From Buddleja alternifolia (taxonomy: Eukaryota > Streptophyta > Magnoliopsida > Lamiales > Scrophulariaceae), in NCBI GenBank assembly GCA_019426215.1, contig CM033394.1:42282423-42346422 (forward strand): a stretch of 64,000 bases of DNA, written 5' to 3'. Both the position numbers and the translations under genes were made by a program. Shown piece after piece: positions 35,208 through 46,157 of this stretch. Under the pieces are notes generated by a model. It was not told the DNA's origin. It was given only the letters and a program-made list of their open reading frames with translations, and made no database searches. Within the stretch, counting starts at the first letter, position 1. Each line of letters begins with the position of its first letter.

Positions 35208-37904
35208 ATGGCGGACAGCGCCACTGCCACCATCTCCTCTGATCAACCACCGCCTCCTCCTATTCAACCAGTGAGCTCCACTCCTTCAAATCCCCTTACC
35301 CAAATTCACCACTATCTTTCTATCAAACTCAACCCCAAAAATGACCTTCTCTGGCGAACGCAAATCCTCCCCCTCATTAAAGGATTGCGTCTTGATAGGG
35401 TGTGAATTTACATGTTTTAGAGCCTCATATTTATTGGATTTATATTGGTTTATGCATGATTTATACCACATTTGCGTTTAATTTGTGTGCTTATCGAGTA
35501 AAGGTGAAAAATCACTACAATAGAGGAATAACGCACGCAAATACAGAATTTATGCATATTTTGAGTTCGAATTTGAGGACGTCTCCTTCAACAACGTTGT
35601 TTATCTCTGTGTTAGCTTCACTTGACAACTTGAATTATCCAAATCGGAGGTCTGTGGAGAGAGTTATGAAGGAAATACAATTGTTGCGCCGAACAGAGAA
35701 GTACACGTGCCAGGATACGCCCCAGCGCCCTCCTAGTCATGCCTAGGCGTGGATAGTCCAAATGTTACTCCTTTTCAGCCTAAATTCCAGCATTATATGA
35801 TGAGTAAGAATCACTTTTGGCCATAATTCAGCACATGTGTTGAGGGGTTGTCATAAGTGTGTTTCTTGGTAGATTTACTTTATGGGCGCCAAATCAGAAA
35901 CAATCTCCATGTTGAAACGTAATTTAGGTATACTTCTCGACCGAATTGGACACAATGTCCTTCTGAAAAGTTGTAGATCTATGTTTTAGCTGCACATGGG
36001 GACTTTAATCATCCAATTTGGAGATCTGTGGAGAATTTTATGAGGAAAATACTAAGACTGCGCTGGAAAGCAAGAAAATGGCAGCATGCATGTGTTTTGT
36101 TGAAGTTTTCACATGGTTATGCTTGGAGGAATTCTTAAGGGCCGAAAGTTCAGCATTTTTTAGCTGGTTGGAATCTTAAAAACCATACTTTAAGCATCAC
36201 CTTAGGTGGAATTCTCATTGGGGAACTTTAATGGGAATTCTTAATGCATACTTTAGTGGAATTTTGGCTATAAAAGGAAGGGGAACCCATACTCTTCACC
36301 ATTCACTATCAATTTCAGATTCTTGGAGGAGAGGGGGACAGCCCCTAATCTGATTTCTCCACCATTCATCACCATTCTTCATCACTCTTGGAGGGGAAAA
36401 CTAGAGGAAGGAAAAGAGCTTGGGGATTGAAGGCTCAACTTCAAGATCCATCATCATTCAATTAGAGGGAGTTTTTATAGCCTTTTCATTTTCATTCATG
36501 TCTATGAATATGTGTATTTACTCATTATTGTTTTTCATACTATCTATTATGAACTAATTTCATAAGACTAAGGCCATGTAAGGTCAAATTGTGATATATA
36601 CTTATAATAGATGATTGTTGAGGTTATTCTTATATTGTTATGTGATGTGAATTTGTGTTTTTACTTATCTTGCATATACTTGATCACTATATGTTAGAAT
36701 CTTATGCCTAGGTGAATATTTCGGGAGAAAATTGACTTAGGGTGCAAGAAATTCACATCATGACCCGCAACTAATGAGGAATTGCCCTAGACATAGGTAA
36801 AGATTCCCGGGTGAAGTTGTTCGATTCAAATCGAGTGAACTCTAGTACGTTAATGCATGTTTAGTGGTTAGATTTCCGGATAGGAATATTTGGGAAATCA
36901 CGATCTAAGCATAGGAGTTTATACGCGAGACATCGGTTATTCTCTACCCTCGGAGCTCTCACCATAACAATATAAGCGTAATACTTCAACGAGAATCTTT
37001 ATAAGTATAATTGATCAATTTGAACCTAGCATGTGCCTTAGTCTCCCTTTATATTTTGTTTTAAATCACTTGTGCAACCTTGTTCTTATCTTACGCGTTT
37101 CACACTCATTTTACCTTTATTGTATTGATCTTTGTTGTTATAAAACCTTAAACTAGAATTCAAGTCCTTGTGGTTCGACAACCCGGACTTTTCGTCCACA
37201 CTTATTACTACACACGACTAGTGCACTTGCTATCATAGCACGTTAGCTTTTAGCGTGTCACGTCTCGTCGGCTATATCGATGGCACTCTCATCGCGTCAC
37301 CTACCCACCTAGCCGAACCCTCTACTTCCCTTCTTCATCCAAATCCTGCTTATACTCAGTGGGAGCAGCAGATCAGCTCCTTATGAGTGCCCTCATCACA
37401 TCTCTTACCGAAGAAGTCGTGCGCCTTGTCGTCGGTGCATCCACTTCTTTTGAAATCTGGAAAATCCTTGAACAAGTCATTGCCTCCCCTTCTCAAGCTC
37501 ATCTTATGCATACACATCTTCAACTCCAGCATCTTAAACAAGGAGATTTATCCGTTCAAACCTATCTCCAGCAAGCCAAATCGTTCGCTGACGAACTCGC
37601 GGCGGTGGGTCGACCTCTCTCTCCAACCGACTTTAACCTTTACATCTACAAAGGCCTCCGTCCTGAATTCCGTGATGTTATCACCACCATGACTGCTCGT
37701 CCCAATCCCGTCTCATACTCCAAACTCCTCAGTTTCCTTCTGACACAAGAATTCCTCCATGACGAACCCCACACTCACCCACCCATGCAATCACAAACTC
37801 CTCCCACCCCTAATACCAATTCTCCTCCTAATCCGTCTGCTCACTTCACTCAACGCGGTAATCATACCAATGGCCGAGGTGGTTATCACCAAAACCGTGG
37901 CTGA
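35208..37904 (+). pseudogene. Copia gag, split by a solo LTR
   Basis: Starts MADSATATISSDQPPPP at 35208. It runs to 35392, is interrupted by the solo LTR at 35393-37260, and continues to 37904 with a retrotran_gag/UBN2-type region (ASTSFEIWKILEQVIASPSQ; LQHLKQGDLSVQTYLQQAKS). It ends in a Gly/Arg/Asn-rich tail at a TGA. No zinc knuckle is seen. The flanking 5-mers CGTCT restore the gag frame across the insertion. Confidence 0.8.
35393..37260 (+). mobile_element. Solo LTR (1.87 kb) in Copia gag
   Basis: Begins TGATAGGGTGTGAATTTACA and ends TTAGCTTTTAGCGTGTCA, with a perfect 5-bp TSD CGTCT (35388-35392 and 37261-37265). There is no internal region. Its right end is related to the complement of the left end of the solo LTR at 25757-27228. 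Inside, 35500-35780 and 35960-36100 share similar wording (CTGTGGAGA, TTATGA blocks), suggesting an old internal repeat. The open frame at 35402-35746 is not a recognised protein. Confidence 0.85.
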
Positions 37905-39634
37905 GGCCGCGGACGGTGGTCGTCAATGAGGTCACGGGGGTGGTCGTCAATCTTATCCACTACCCCATTCTTGGAACCCTAATCCTTACCATCAGTCTTA
38001 CTATCCTCCTCCTACTTCTTACACTTATCACCAGCCCCCACAACAGTACCCACATCCTCCACCAAATCCTTCTGCCAACATGTCCTATGCTAATTCTTCA
38101 ATGTCAAATCTGCCTTCCCCTCACAGTGTTAATTGGTATCCCGACACCGGAGCCACACATCATGTTTCTCCGAAAAATATTTCCTTTCAATGGAGTCAAC
38201 CTTATTCGGGCTCGGACCAGCTCCACGTCGGTAATGGTAATGGTAATGGTTTACATATTCGTCACACAGGTTCTCCATTTATCTCTACCTCATCTGGTTC
38301 TCTTCGTCTTAATAATATCCCTCATGTTCCTGATATTTCTAAACACTTACTCTCCGTTTAACAATTTTGTTGTGATAAAAATGTCTTTTTTGAATTTCAC
38401 TCATCTTTTTTTGTTGTGAAAGATCGGAATACCAAGACTGTACTTCTCACCAGACCGAGCAATAACGGACTCTACTCTCTTTCATCAAACACACATGTCG
38501 CGCCATCCACTTCTCTTGCAGTCCGCACCACTACCCCGGTTTGGCATCAATGTCTTGGTCATCATCACCATCGTGTGCTCCACCAGATTTTGAATAAGAA
38601 CAATCTTCCATGTTCATCTAAAGTTCAGTCCACTCTTTGTTCGTCTTGTCAAGTTGGTAAATTGTCTAGATTGCACCTTCCCCCTCGCCCCTCTACTAGT
38701 AGTAGTATTCTTGAGTTAATTTTTACTGATGTTTACGGTCCACCCCCTATCGTTCTAGTGATAGACATAAATAATTTGTCATTTTTGTGGATGATTATTC
38801 TAAATTTATTTGATTTTTTCCGTTATCTCAGAAATCTGATGTTATTAACATTTTTTAATCTTTTCATAAGTTAATCGAATGTCAATTTAACACGAAAATT
38901 AAGACTATTCAATTTGATGGGGTGGGGAATATCAATCTATATCTAAATATTTAAAATCCTTGGGCATTCATCACCGTATAAATTGTCCCCATACACATGA
39001 ACAAGATGGTAGCATTGAACGTCGCCATCGGCATATAGTCGAAACAGGCCTCACTCTTCTCGCTTCTTCTGTCGTCCCATATCGTTTTTGGCACTACACT
39101 TTTGAAACGGCTGTTTTCTTAATTAATCAAATGTCATCTCCCATTTTACAAAACGAGTTGCCATACTATCGTCTTTTGAAAACTAAGCTTAACTACACTT
39201 TTTTGAAAGTTTTCGGTTGTCTTTGTTTTCCCTTTCTCCGCCCTTATAATAGACACAAAATTGAACCACGCTCCAAACCATGCGTTTTTCTAGGGTATAG
39301 TCTCTCGCATCTTGGTTATCAATGTCTAGACCTTGATACAAACTGGATATATCTCGCACGACATGTTCGCTTTGATGAAGGACAGTTTCCGTTTCTGTCT
39401 CAATCAGTTTTGGGCCCGGTCCCGAGATTCCCTCCACCACATTTCCGACCTACTGGAACATGGATCATTCTCCTGGCGCCTCCATCCCACTCTTTCCCAT
39501 TGTTGCTGCCTACTACAACCATCCCGCCACCTTCACCCATTTCACATATATACACCACCTCTCGTGTCATCATCCGACCCTTCTCCTTCATCCAGATGCA
39601 ACCATCCTTCTTCATGTATTCCTCTTTGAATTGA
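37905..39634 (+). pseudogene. Copia protease and integrase relic
   Basis: Protease motif WYPDTGATHHVSP at about 38137, ending near 38361. A pre-integrase zinc-binding part follows (WHQCLGHHHHRVLHQIL, CSSCQVGKLSRLHLP; about 38550-38690). The integrase core is badly damaged between 38740 and 38970, but its end (GSIERRHRHIVETGLTLL, then VFGCLCFPFLRPYNRHK) is clear up to about 39380. At least three frameshifts separate these parts. Confidence 0.8.
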
Positions 39635-39635
39635 T

Positions 39636-41345
39636 TTGTCCACTTATAATCTTCATTCCTCTAACTCATCTCCTGTCCACCCGACTCAGTCTACTCATCA
39701 TATGACCATGCGTCCTCATCCTCGCTCACCAAAACCCTCTATTGATCTCGCCACCATCTCGCCCTCTTCAACTTCGGACCCCGTTGAACCCATTTGCTTT
39801 ACCACTGCAAATAAATGCCCTCTATGGTGCAAAGCTATGGCCGAGGAGATCGATGCTTTAATCCGTAATGACACTTGGAACTTGGTGTCTTATCATCCCT
39901 GTATGAATGTGATAGGCTGTAAATGGGTTTACAAAATAAAGCACAAACCCGATGGATCGATTGAGCGCTACAAAGCGCGTTTAGTTGCCAAAGGGTACCA
40001 CCAACAAGAGGAAATTGATTTCACTGAAACATTTAGCCCCATAATCAAATTTACTACCATTCGTCTTGTGTTTTCTATTGCCTTATCTAATAATTGGTCT
40101 CTTAAACAATTAGATGTCCGCAATGCTTTCTTAAATGGAGTCCTTACTAAAAATGTTTTTATGTCACAACCCCCTGGTTTTACAAATCCTCATAAACCAA
40201 ACCATGTTTGCAAATTACAAAAATCTTTATATGGCCTTAAACAAGCCCCTCGGGCTTGGTTTCATCGGCTTAAGGATTTTCTACTTAGTCACGGTTTCTA
40301 TGCTTCTCAAAATGATACGTCGCTTTTCATATATTCTCGTAACAATCTCCTTCTTTATATGTTAGTTTATGTGGATGATATACTTGTTACTGGGAATGCA
40401 CCTAACCGTGTTGCAGAGTTTGTCACCATCCTTAGCAAAGAATTTTCTCTACGTGATCTTGGTGGCATCAACTTCTTCCTTGGTATTGAATCAGTTCCCA
40501 TCTCCGATGGTCTAATCTTATCTCAGAGGCAGTATATTCTCAGACTCATTTCCCGGGCAGGTTTGCAATCTTCTAAGGGTGTTCGCACCCTTTCTTGCAC
40601 AAGTATTAAGCTTTCTAAATCCGACGGTGTTCCCTTTCATGATGCAACGAAGTTTCGTGAAATTGTCCGGGCCTTACAATATCTTACACTTACACACCCC
40701 GGCATCGCCTTTGCTGTCAACAAAGTTTGTCAATTCATACATACCCCTACTGATGTGCACTAGACAGCAGCAAAATGTATCATTCATTATCTCAAGGACA
40801 CGGTTGACCTTGGCCTTCTTCTTCGTTGTTCTTCTTCACGACACCTTCAGGCTTATTCCGACGCCGACTGGGGTGGAAGTCCAGATGATCGCCACTCCAC
40901 TGGCGGCTTAGCTATTTTTCTTGGCCCCAAGCTGATCTCATGGGGTTCCCGCAAACAGCATACTATCGCCCACTCCTCCACTGAATCCGAATATAAAGCA
41001 TTGGCTGACACGGCCTCTGAGATTAGTTAGCTACAATCGCTTCTTCGTGAGCTACACATCTCGCCTACCTCTTCTCTGACTCTTTGGTGGGATAATGTCG
41101 GTGCTACCTATCTCTCTCGCAATCCGGTGTTCCACGCTCATACTAAACATGTGGAAATCGATTATCACTTCGTACGAGAGAAAGTGGCCAATGGGGATCT
41201 CATAGTTCAATTTGTGGCCACTGATGATCAAATTGCGGATGTGTTTACTAAACCATTATCGATTACACGGTTCGACATTCTTCGTGACAAGCTCAATGTG
41301 GCAACTCGCCCCCCTGAGCTTGCGGGGGTGTATCAATCATATTAG
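39636..41345 (+). pseudogene. Copia reverse transcriptase and RNase H
   Basis: 39636-40763 is open and shows [41 protein letters not shown] and the catalytic YVDDILVTG. A TAG at 40761 opens a damaged RNase H part (about 40764-41345) that still shows DADWGG, the [11 protein letters not shown] block and the end motif DQIADVFTKPLS. The last codons run into the 3' LTR. Confidence 0.85.
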
Positions 41346-41475
41346 GACTCTATCTCTTAGTTGCTAATATATTGTAATCTTATCATATCTACTGGTGGTT
41401 TAGTTTAGGTCTCTATCCCTTGTATTCTATATATATACATTGTACACACACGTATATCATTCACAAGAGTTATTA
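41331..41475 (+). repeat. 3' LTR of the intron-7 Copia element
   Basis: 145 bp, preceded by TGCGGGGG. It starts TATCAATCATATTAGG and ends AGAGTTATTA directly before the TSD TTTCT. Confidence 0.8.
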
Positions 41476-42795
41476 TTTCTCAATGTTGTTATGTACAAAC
41501 ATTTGTTGAAAAAAACTACATGTTTGGGCATGTTCTTTTATTACCGCTACAGGCCTGCCATACGTTAACTTGATTTACCCATTTGCTCTGTCAAAGCAAA
41601 ATATATAATCGTGATAATATATGTTAGGAACGTAATAAGCTAAGAAGAATAATTTGAAGAATAAAGTAATCACACACAAAAGATAACTAAAGATTTTCAT
41701 TGATTTATGAGCTACGCATAATACCCTATCAATCTACAGACTACAGGCGAAGTCGAGGTAACAGTGAAATGTTAAAATGACCAAAATTCTCTTTTATTAA
41801 ATCCTCTAGTCACACACACATTTTTTCTGTTTTGAGAAATTCGGGCTTTTTCTTTCATGTATGGTCCAAAGTTCAAAATAAAGATGACAAAGTGATAATA
41901 TTGCGTAAGTTAAAAAAAATATATATATATTGAGGCAAACTTAACAACTACTTATTTAGACAAGAGACATTAATTAAATTCCAGAGTTGACGTTCTTAGA
42001 AGCAAGAGTAGTTTTTTGAGTAAAAAGCATTTTGCACCCTATAAAGTTAGGTTATTGGCACTTTCCACCCTTAGAAATTAAAACACACACTTTGCACCAT
42101 CACTTTCATGATATTTTGCAACTTGCACCCTCGATCCATAATTCAGCAAAAATACTCAACGAGACAAAAGCTCCGGCGAATCTTCCCAATATTTCAACGG
42201 TAGATCCGTCAACACGTAATTTTTCCCACCAAAATTATTGCTGAAACCCCACATATAATTTGGTATTATTCTTTTTTACTCTGTAACAAATCTCCGGGTC
42301 ATTCCATTTGAAGATTTCACATCCATTTTTGCACTGAGATAAATTTTATTTATAAGTTGGAATAAAATAGTTAGAATATGAAAATAAATAATCATCACCA
42401 ATATCTTACCCTATAATTTGGGCATTTGTGAAATATTCTACCCGAATTATCCTTTTGCCAATAGGTTATCAAATGCAAAACATGGCCATAATGACAACGT
42501 TTATACATACTTTTATTTTCTGTTGAATTTCAGTAATGAATTCATCTACGTTTGAAACGTTGAATCTTCCTTCCTCTCTCTTAATTAAATCGGTATCCCA
42601 GACCTACATGATAACAGAAAATGATACAAAAACTGGTATCCAACTTATTTGATCCAGAATATTTTGTCTTGTAAGTTCCGGTGAACAGGGTTCAGAATAT
42701 CGGAAGACACGGGATCGCCCAGGACCCATACGATTACATCAGTCAATACATATCTGTTAGTTTTCAGTTTATATGCATTTTCGGTAATATCTGAC

Positions 42796-43474
42796 TGTTA
42801 AATATATTAAATATTTTTGTATAGATTTAGGATATCTTTGTATCTTTTCAATGTTTATCTTTTACCTTATTTATAGCTTAGAGTTTCTTATCTATTGTAT
42901 CTATACATATGTTATTCATCAATAAAGATTTTCTACGGGGTTTTCTCTAATCTAACATGGTATCAGAGCCATGGTTTCGAGTCATGGTATCTCGATCTCT
43001 AGCTTCCGTCATCCTCAAGTCGCCGTCCCCGTCCGGCGCATCTTCTTCTACATCTTCTCCTCCCAAACCGGCGCTATAGCCGTCACTTTCTCTCTCCTTT
43101 CTTTTACATATTCTCTCTATTCTAACTCTCCATTCATGGCTACTGCCACCCTCATGGCTGAAGTCACCGCAGCCCCTCTCTTTCATTGATGACGGCATTT
43201 TCGGAGCAAAGTACACGCAATTCTCTACCAAAGCACTTCGTCTCAGCTTTTTTTATTGGATTTTTGGTCCAGTCTCAACGTTCAAGAATCTCCCGTTTCG
43301 ATTGCGGGGGAGTGTTAAATATATTAAATATCTTTGTATAGATTTAGGATATCTTTGTATCCTTTTCATGTTTATCTTTTATCTTATTTATATCTTAGAG
43401 TTTCTTATCTATTGTATCTATACATATGTTATTCATCAATAAAGGTTTCCTATGGGGTTTTCTCTAATCTAACA
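42796..43474 (+). mobile_element. Complete TRIM element in intron 5 of nuclease 2
   Basis: 679 bp. LTRs are 42796-42957 and 43313-43474, each 162 bp, from TGTTAAATAT to TCTAACA. The PBS TGGTATCAGAGC lies at 42958-42969, and the polypurine tract GCGGGGGAG ends at 43312. A perfect 5-bp TSD CTGAC flanks it (42791-42795 and 43475-43479). The 355-bp internal part has no pol. A short gag-like start is visible but is not a real protein. TRIMs move using enzymes of other LTR elements. Confidence 0.95.
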
Positions 43475-44065
43475 CTGACAATTATCGAATATCTTCGATG
43501 TTATTTGTAGTAATCGTACTTTTGTAAGAGACATGCTAAGTAATTAATATATAAGATCCAGTAGATGTTATATAATCAATCTTTGTTGATATAATTACTA
43601 GAGATCAATTCATGTTTACTAGCTATGAATTTAAGTTTGATAATAACGTTGTATTTAGTTTAATTATATATCTCATATAACTATAAAATAAATAAATAAA
43701 TTCTAAAGAGTAATAACTAATAATATTTATATATATTTTTACATTTTTACTATGTTCTAAAATTTTATGAGCATTTATAATATATTTATTTCATATTACT
43801 CGTTAATATATCCCGATACACTATGACTGATGTGAAGAAATACCTATTGACATTATCACAAGTCGACTTTAATTGAACCAAGATGAAATTAGTATTAGAC
43901 TTACATGATGTAGGACATCTTTTCTGTTGAACCAAGTCACTTTAATTGTGTTACCTCCCTTATCTGACCTAAATCCAACATGCAATGGCTGCATTATTAA
44001 ATAATTCATGATTAATTATATAAACATGTTTCTCAGCAACAGTTCAAATCAAATAACTAAAACCT

Positions 44066-44118
44066 TGTGTGTGTGTGTCTCTCTCTCTCTGTATATATAT
44101 ATATGTATGTATATATCT
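44066..44118. repeat. Compound microsatellite (GT)n-(CT)n-(AT)n
   Basis: Runs of GT, then CT, then AT/GTAT in intron 4 of nuclease 2. Likely length-polymorphic. Confidence 0.9.
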
Positions 44119-45376
44119 TGCTCATTTTTCATACATTACATATAAAAATATATGTGTTAATCAACATCCGTTTTGAATTTAAAATTTGTGAATCTGAATA
44201 AATAAACCTGATGAATGTCTCCTATGAAATGAGACAGGAAGAGAAGAGCTTCGGTGACATTATCTGAGATTACATTATATGTAAGAATAAGTAATTTTTT
44301 GCAATTTCTAATTAAGAAGAATTTAATGAAATTTGTATATTTACATAGGGGTTTCTGATGATGGCGGTAACTGAGAAGCTGATTAGTGTAATTGTTGATT
44401 GCTCCTGTCAGGCATCTTCCCTTCACTCCATCTCTACCCCTGCAATCTCCTGTAATGTTTGAAGGTTTGACAAATACATATATATCATGATCATATGTAG
44501 GGATTGATCTAAGTATTAATTAGTGACCAAAAATATACACGTAGGGATAATTACACTGGGCACAATTGATATATTGCCTAATTACTAAAAACACCCTATA
44601 GTTCAAAGAATCACATCTAATACCATGTAGTTTTATTCCGTCCAACATCCGTCAACTTTGGTTAGGGTTTCCATATGACGCCGTTACAAAATTTCGCGAA
44701 TTACAAAAAATACCTTTATTTTGGCGGGAAATATTCTTGAACCTGGAAACCATATTTTCTACGATAATTAAACACTTTTGGTGTTATTTGTAATGTTTTG
44801 TAAAGTATAGATGTGTAAATGTAAGTTTTTTAATTTACAAAATAAATTTAAATGAGGTCAAATGGGATATTTGTAATGTTTTGTAAAATATAGGTGTATA
44901 AATGTAAGTTCTTAAATTTTTTAATTTGCAAAATTAAATTAAATGAAGCCAAGGAGGTTCGAAAACCCTGGCCTCAAGTGTGTTAAGAGATCCTTAACAA
45001 CTTGGTCAACCTTAGTTTTTGTTAAATTGCAGCAAACAATTTATAAACATTTTCTTTACTGGGCCCGGCAAATGCAGGCTAGTCCAGAGCTGGTCCATGC
45101 CCGCTTTAATCAGGCCTTTTATGCTCGTCTCATTTTGTGGGCCGGGATGGGTCAAATTGTGATTTGGGCCAGGCCAAACAGTGAAAGGGTCATAGGTGAA
45201 AGGGCACAAAAATCATTTACATTTTAGCTTTTTGAAAAAAAATCTTTTTGTGTTTTTTTAAATCATTCTGCTAGGGGCATTTCGGTCAATTTACGTTTTC
45301 TATCCAACCTTATATCATTAAATGAAACTACAGGGTGTTAGATGTAATTTATCAAGTTAGAGGATGTATTTTGTAA

Positions 45377-45775
45377 CACTACAAAAAAGTTATTATTGCC
45401 TATGTTAATATGTCATGGTGAAAAGTTCATTTGACATGGTTAAAACTATTGACCACGGCTTTACTACGGCTTTGGCTGTAGTATTTGCAAGCATGGTCAA
45501 AATATTTATCACGACTTATAGTCATGGTCAATGTTTTGTTTATTATAAAGACCATGACTTTTAGCCATTGTAAAAAAATGTCAGGTTAACATTTATTCCA
45601 CTACGGCTAGTTAAAACTTAAAATATCTAGCATTCTTTTTCACCACTGCTAACTTTAGCGTGACTATATGAAACATCTACCACTGACAAATTAGTCGTAA
45701 GCTTAGACCACTATAAACCACGATTTTAAGTCATTGCATATATTTTCACTGCCAATACTCAATTTTCTTGTAGTG
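45377..45775. mobile_element. Non-autonomous CACTA element
   Basis: 399 bp with canonical ends CACTACAAAAAA and TTTTCTTGTAGTG. It is nearly collinear with 9450-9850. The flanking 3-mers TAA and TTA differ at one base. The subterminal GACCACGG-like motifs are shared with the other copy. Non-coding. Confidence 0.9.
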
Positions 45776-45796
45776 TTATTAGGTTATACCTCAGGG

Positions 45797-46157
45797 TAGG
45801 GGTGTAAATTGAGCCGAGCCGGCTCGCAAGCCTCGCCAGCCGGCTTGAAACTAGCTCGAGCTTTCAGTCGAGCTCGAGCTCGAGCCCAGTTTTCTCTGTT
45901 CGAAGGTCTCGAGCCGGCTCGCGAGCTTTTGTATTTTTAATATTTATATTATTAATTATATTAATAATATATTATATTTTAAAATATTATATTTTATATT
46001 ATTAATTATATTAATAAAAATAACAAAGAAACTCAAAATATAAACAAAATCAAGCCCAAGCTCGGCTCGAGCTCTACTTGAGCTCGAGCTCGAAAAACCA
46101 AGCTTGACGAGCTCGAGCTCGCAAAAAATCAGCAGGCTCGGCTCGTTTACACCCCTA
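45797..46157. mobile_element. hAT MITE with GAGCTCGAGC-rich arms (copy 1)
   Basis: 361 bp, from TAGGGGTGTAAATTGAGCC to the complement of TAGGGGTGTAAACGAGCC. The 8-bp TSD is CCTCAGGG / CCTCAAGG with one mismatch. Both arms are packed with GAGCTCGAGCTCG palindromes; the centre is AT-rich. Related copies lie at 56464 and 62736. Confidence 0.9.

Larger units (their letters stand above)
35015..41475 (+). mobile_element. Copia retrotransposon in intron 7 of nuclease 2
   Basis: LTRs at 35015-35178 and 41331-41475, tRNA-Met PBS at 35179-35190, and a G-rich polypurine tract before 41329. Perfect 5-bp TSD TTTCT (35010-35014 and 41476-41480). The internal order is gag, protease, integrase, RT, RNase H, as in Copia. 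Without its own inserted solo LTR it is about 4.6 kb. Many shifts and stops make it inactive. The short LTRs and Pro/Ser/Thr-rich gag suggest an Ale-like lineage, not proven. Confidence 0.9.

Noticed and set aside
37356..39705. Several overlapping frames on both strands of the intron-7 Copia element
   Set aside because: Only the frames with gag, protease and integrase motifs are meaningful; the others are shadows of pyrimidine-rich coding sequence.
42005..42245. Possible MULE-type end with GCACCCT/TTGCACC repeats in intron 6 of nuclease 2
   Set aside because: It resembles one arm of known TIR elements, but no partner arm or TSD could be found nearby.
42971..43189. Open frame inside the TRIM that could be a small gag protein
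   Set aside because: It is short and out of place relative to known gag, and the partial copy at 1-146 does not preserve it. TRIMs are non-coding.
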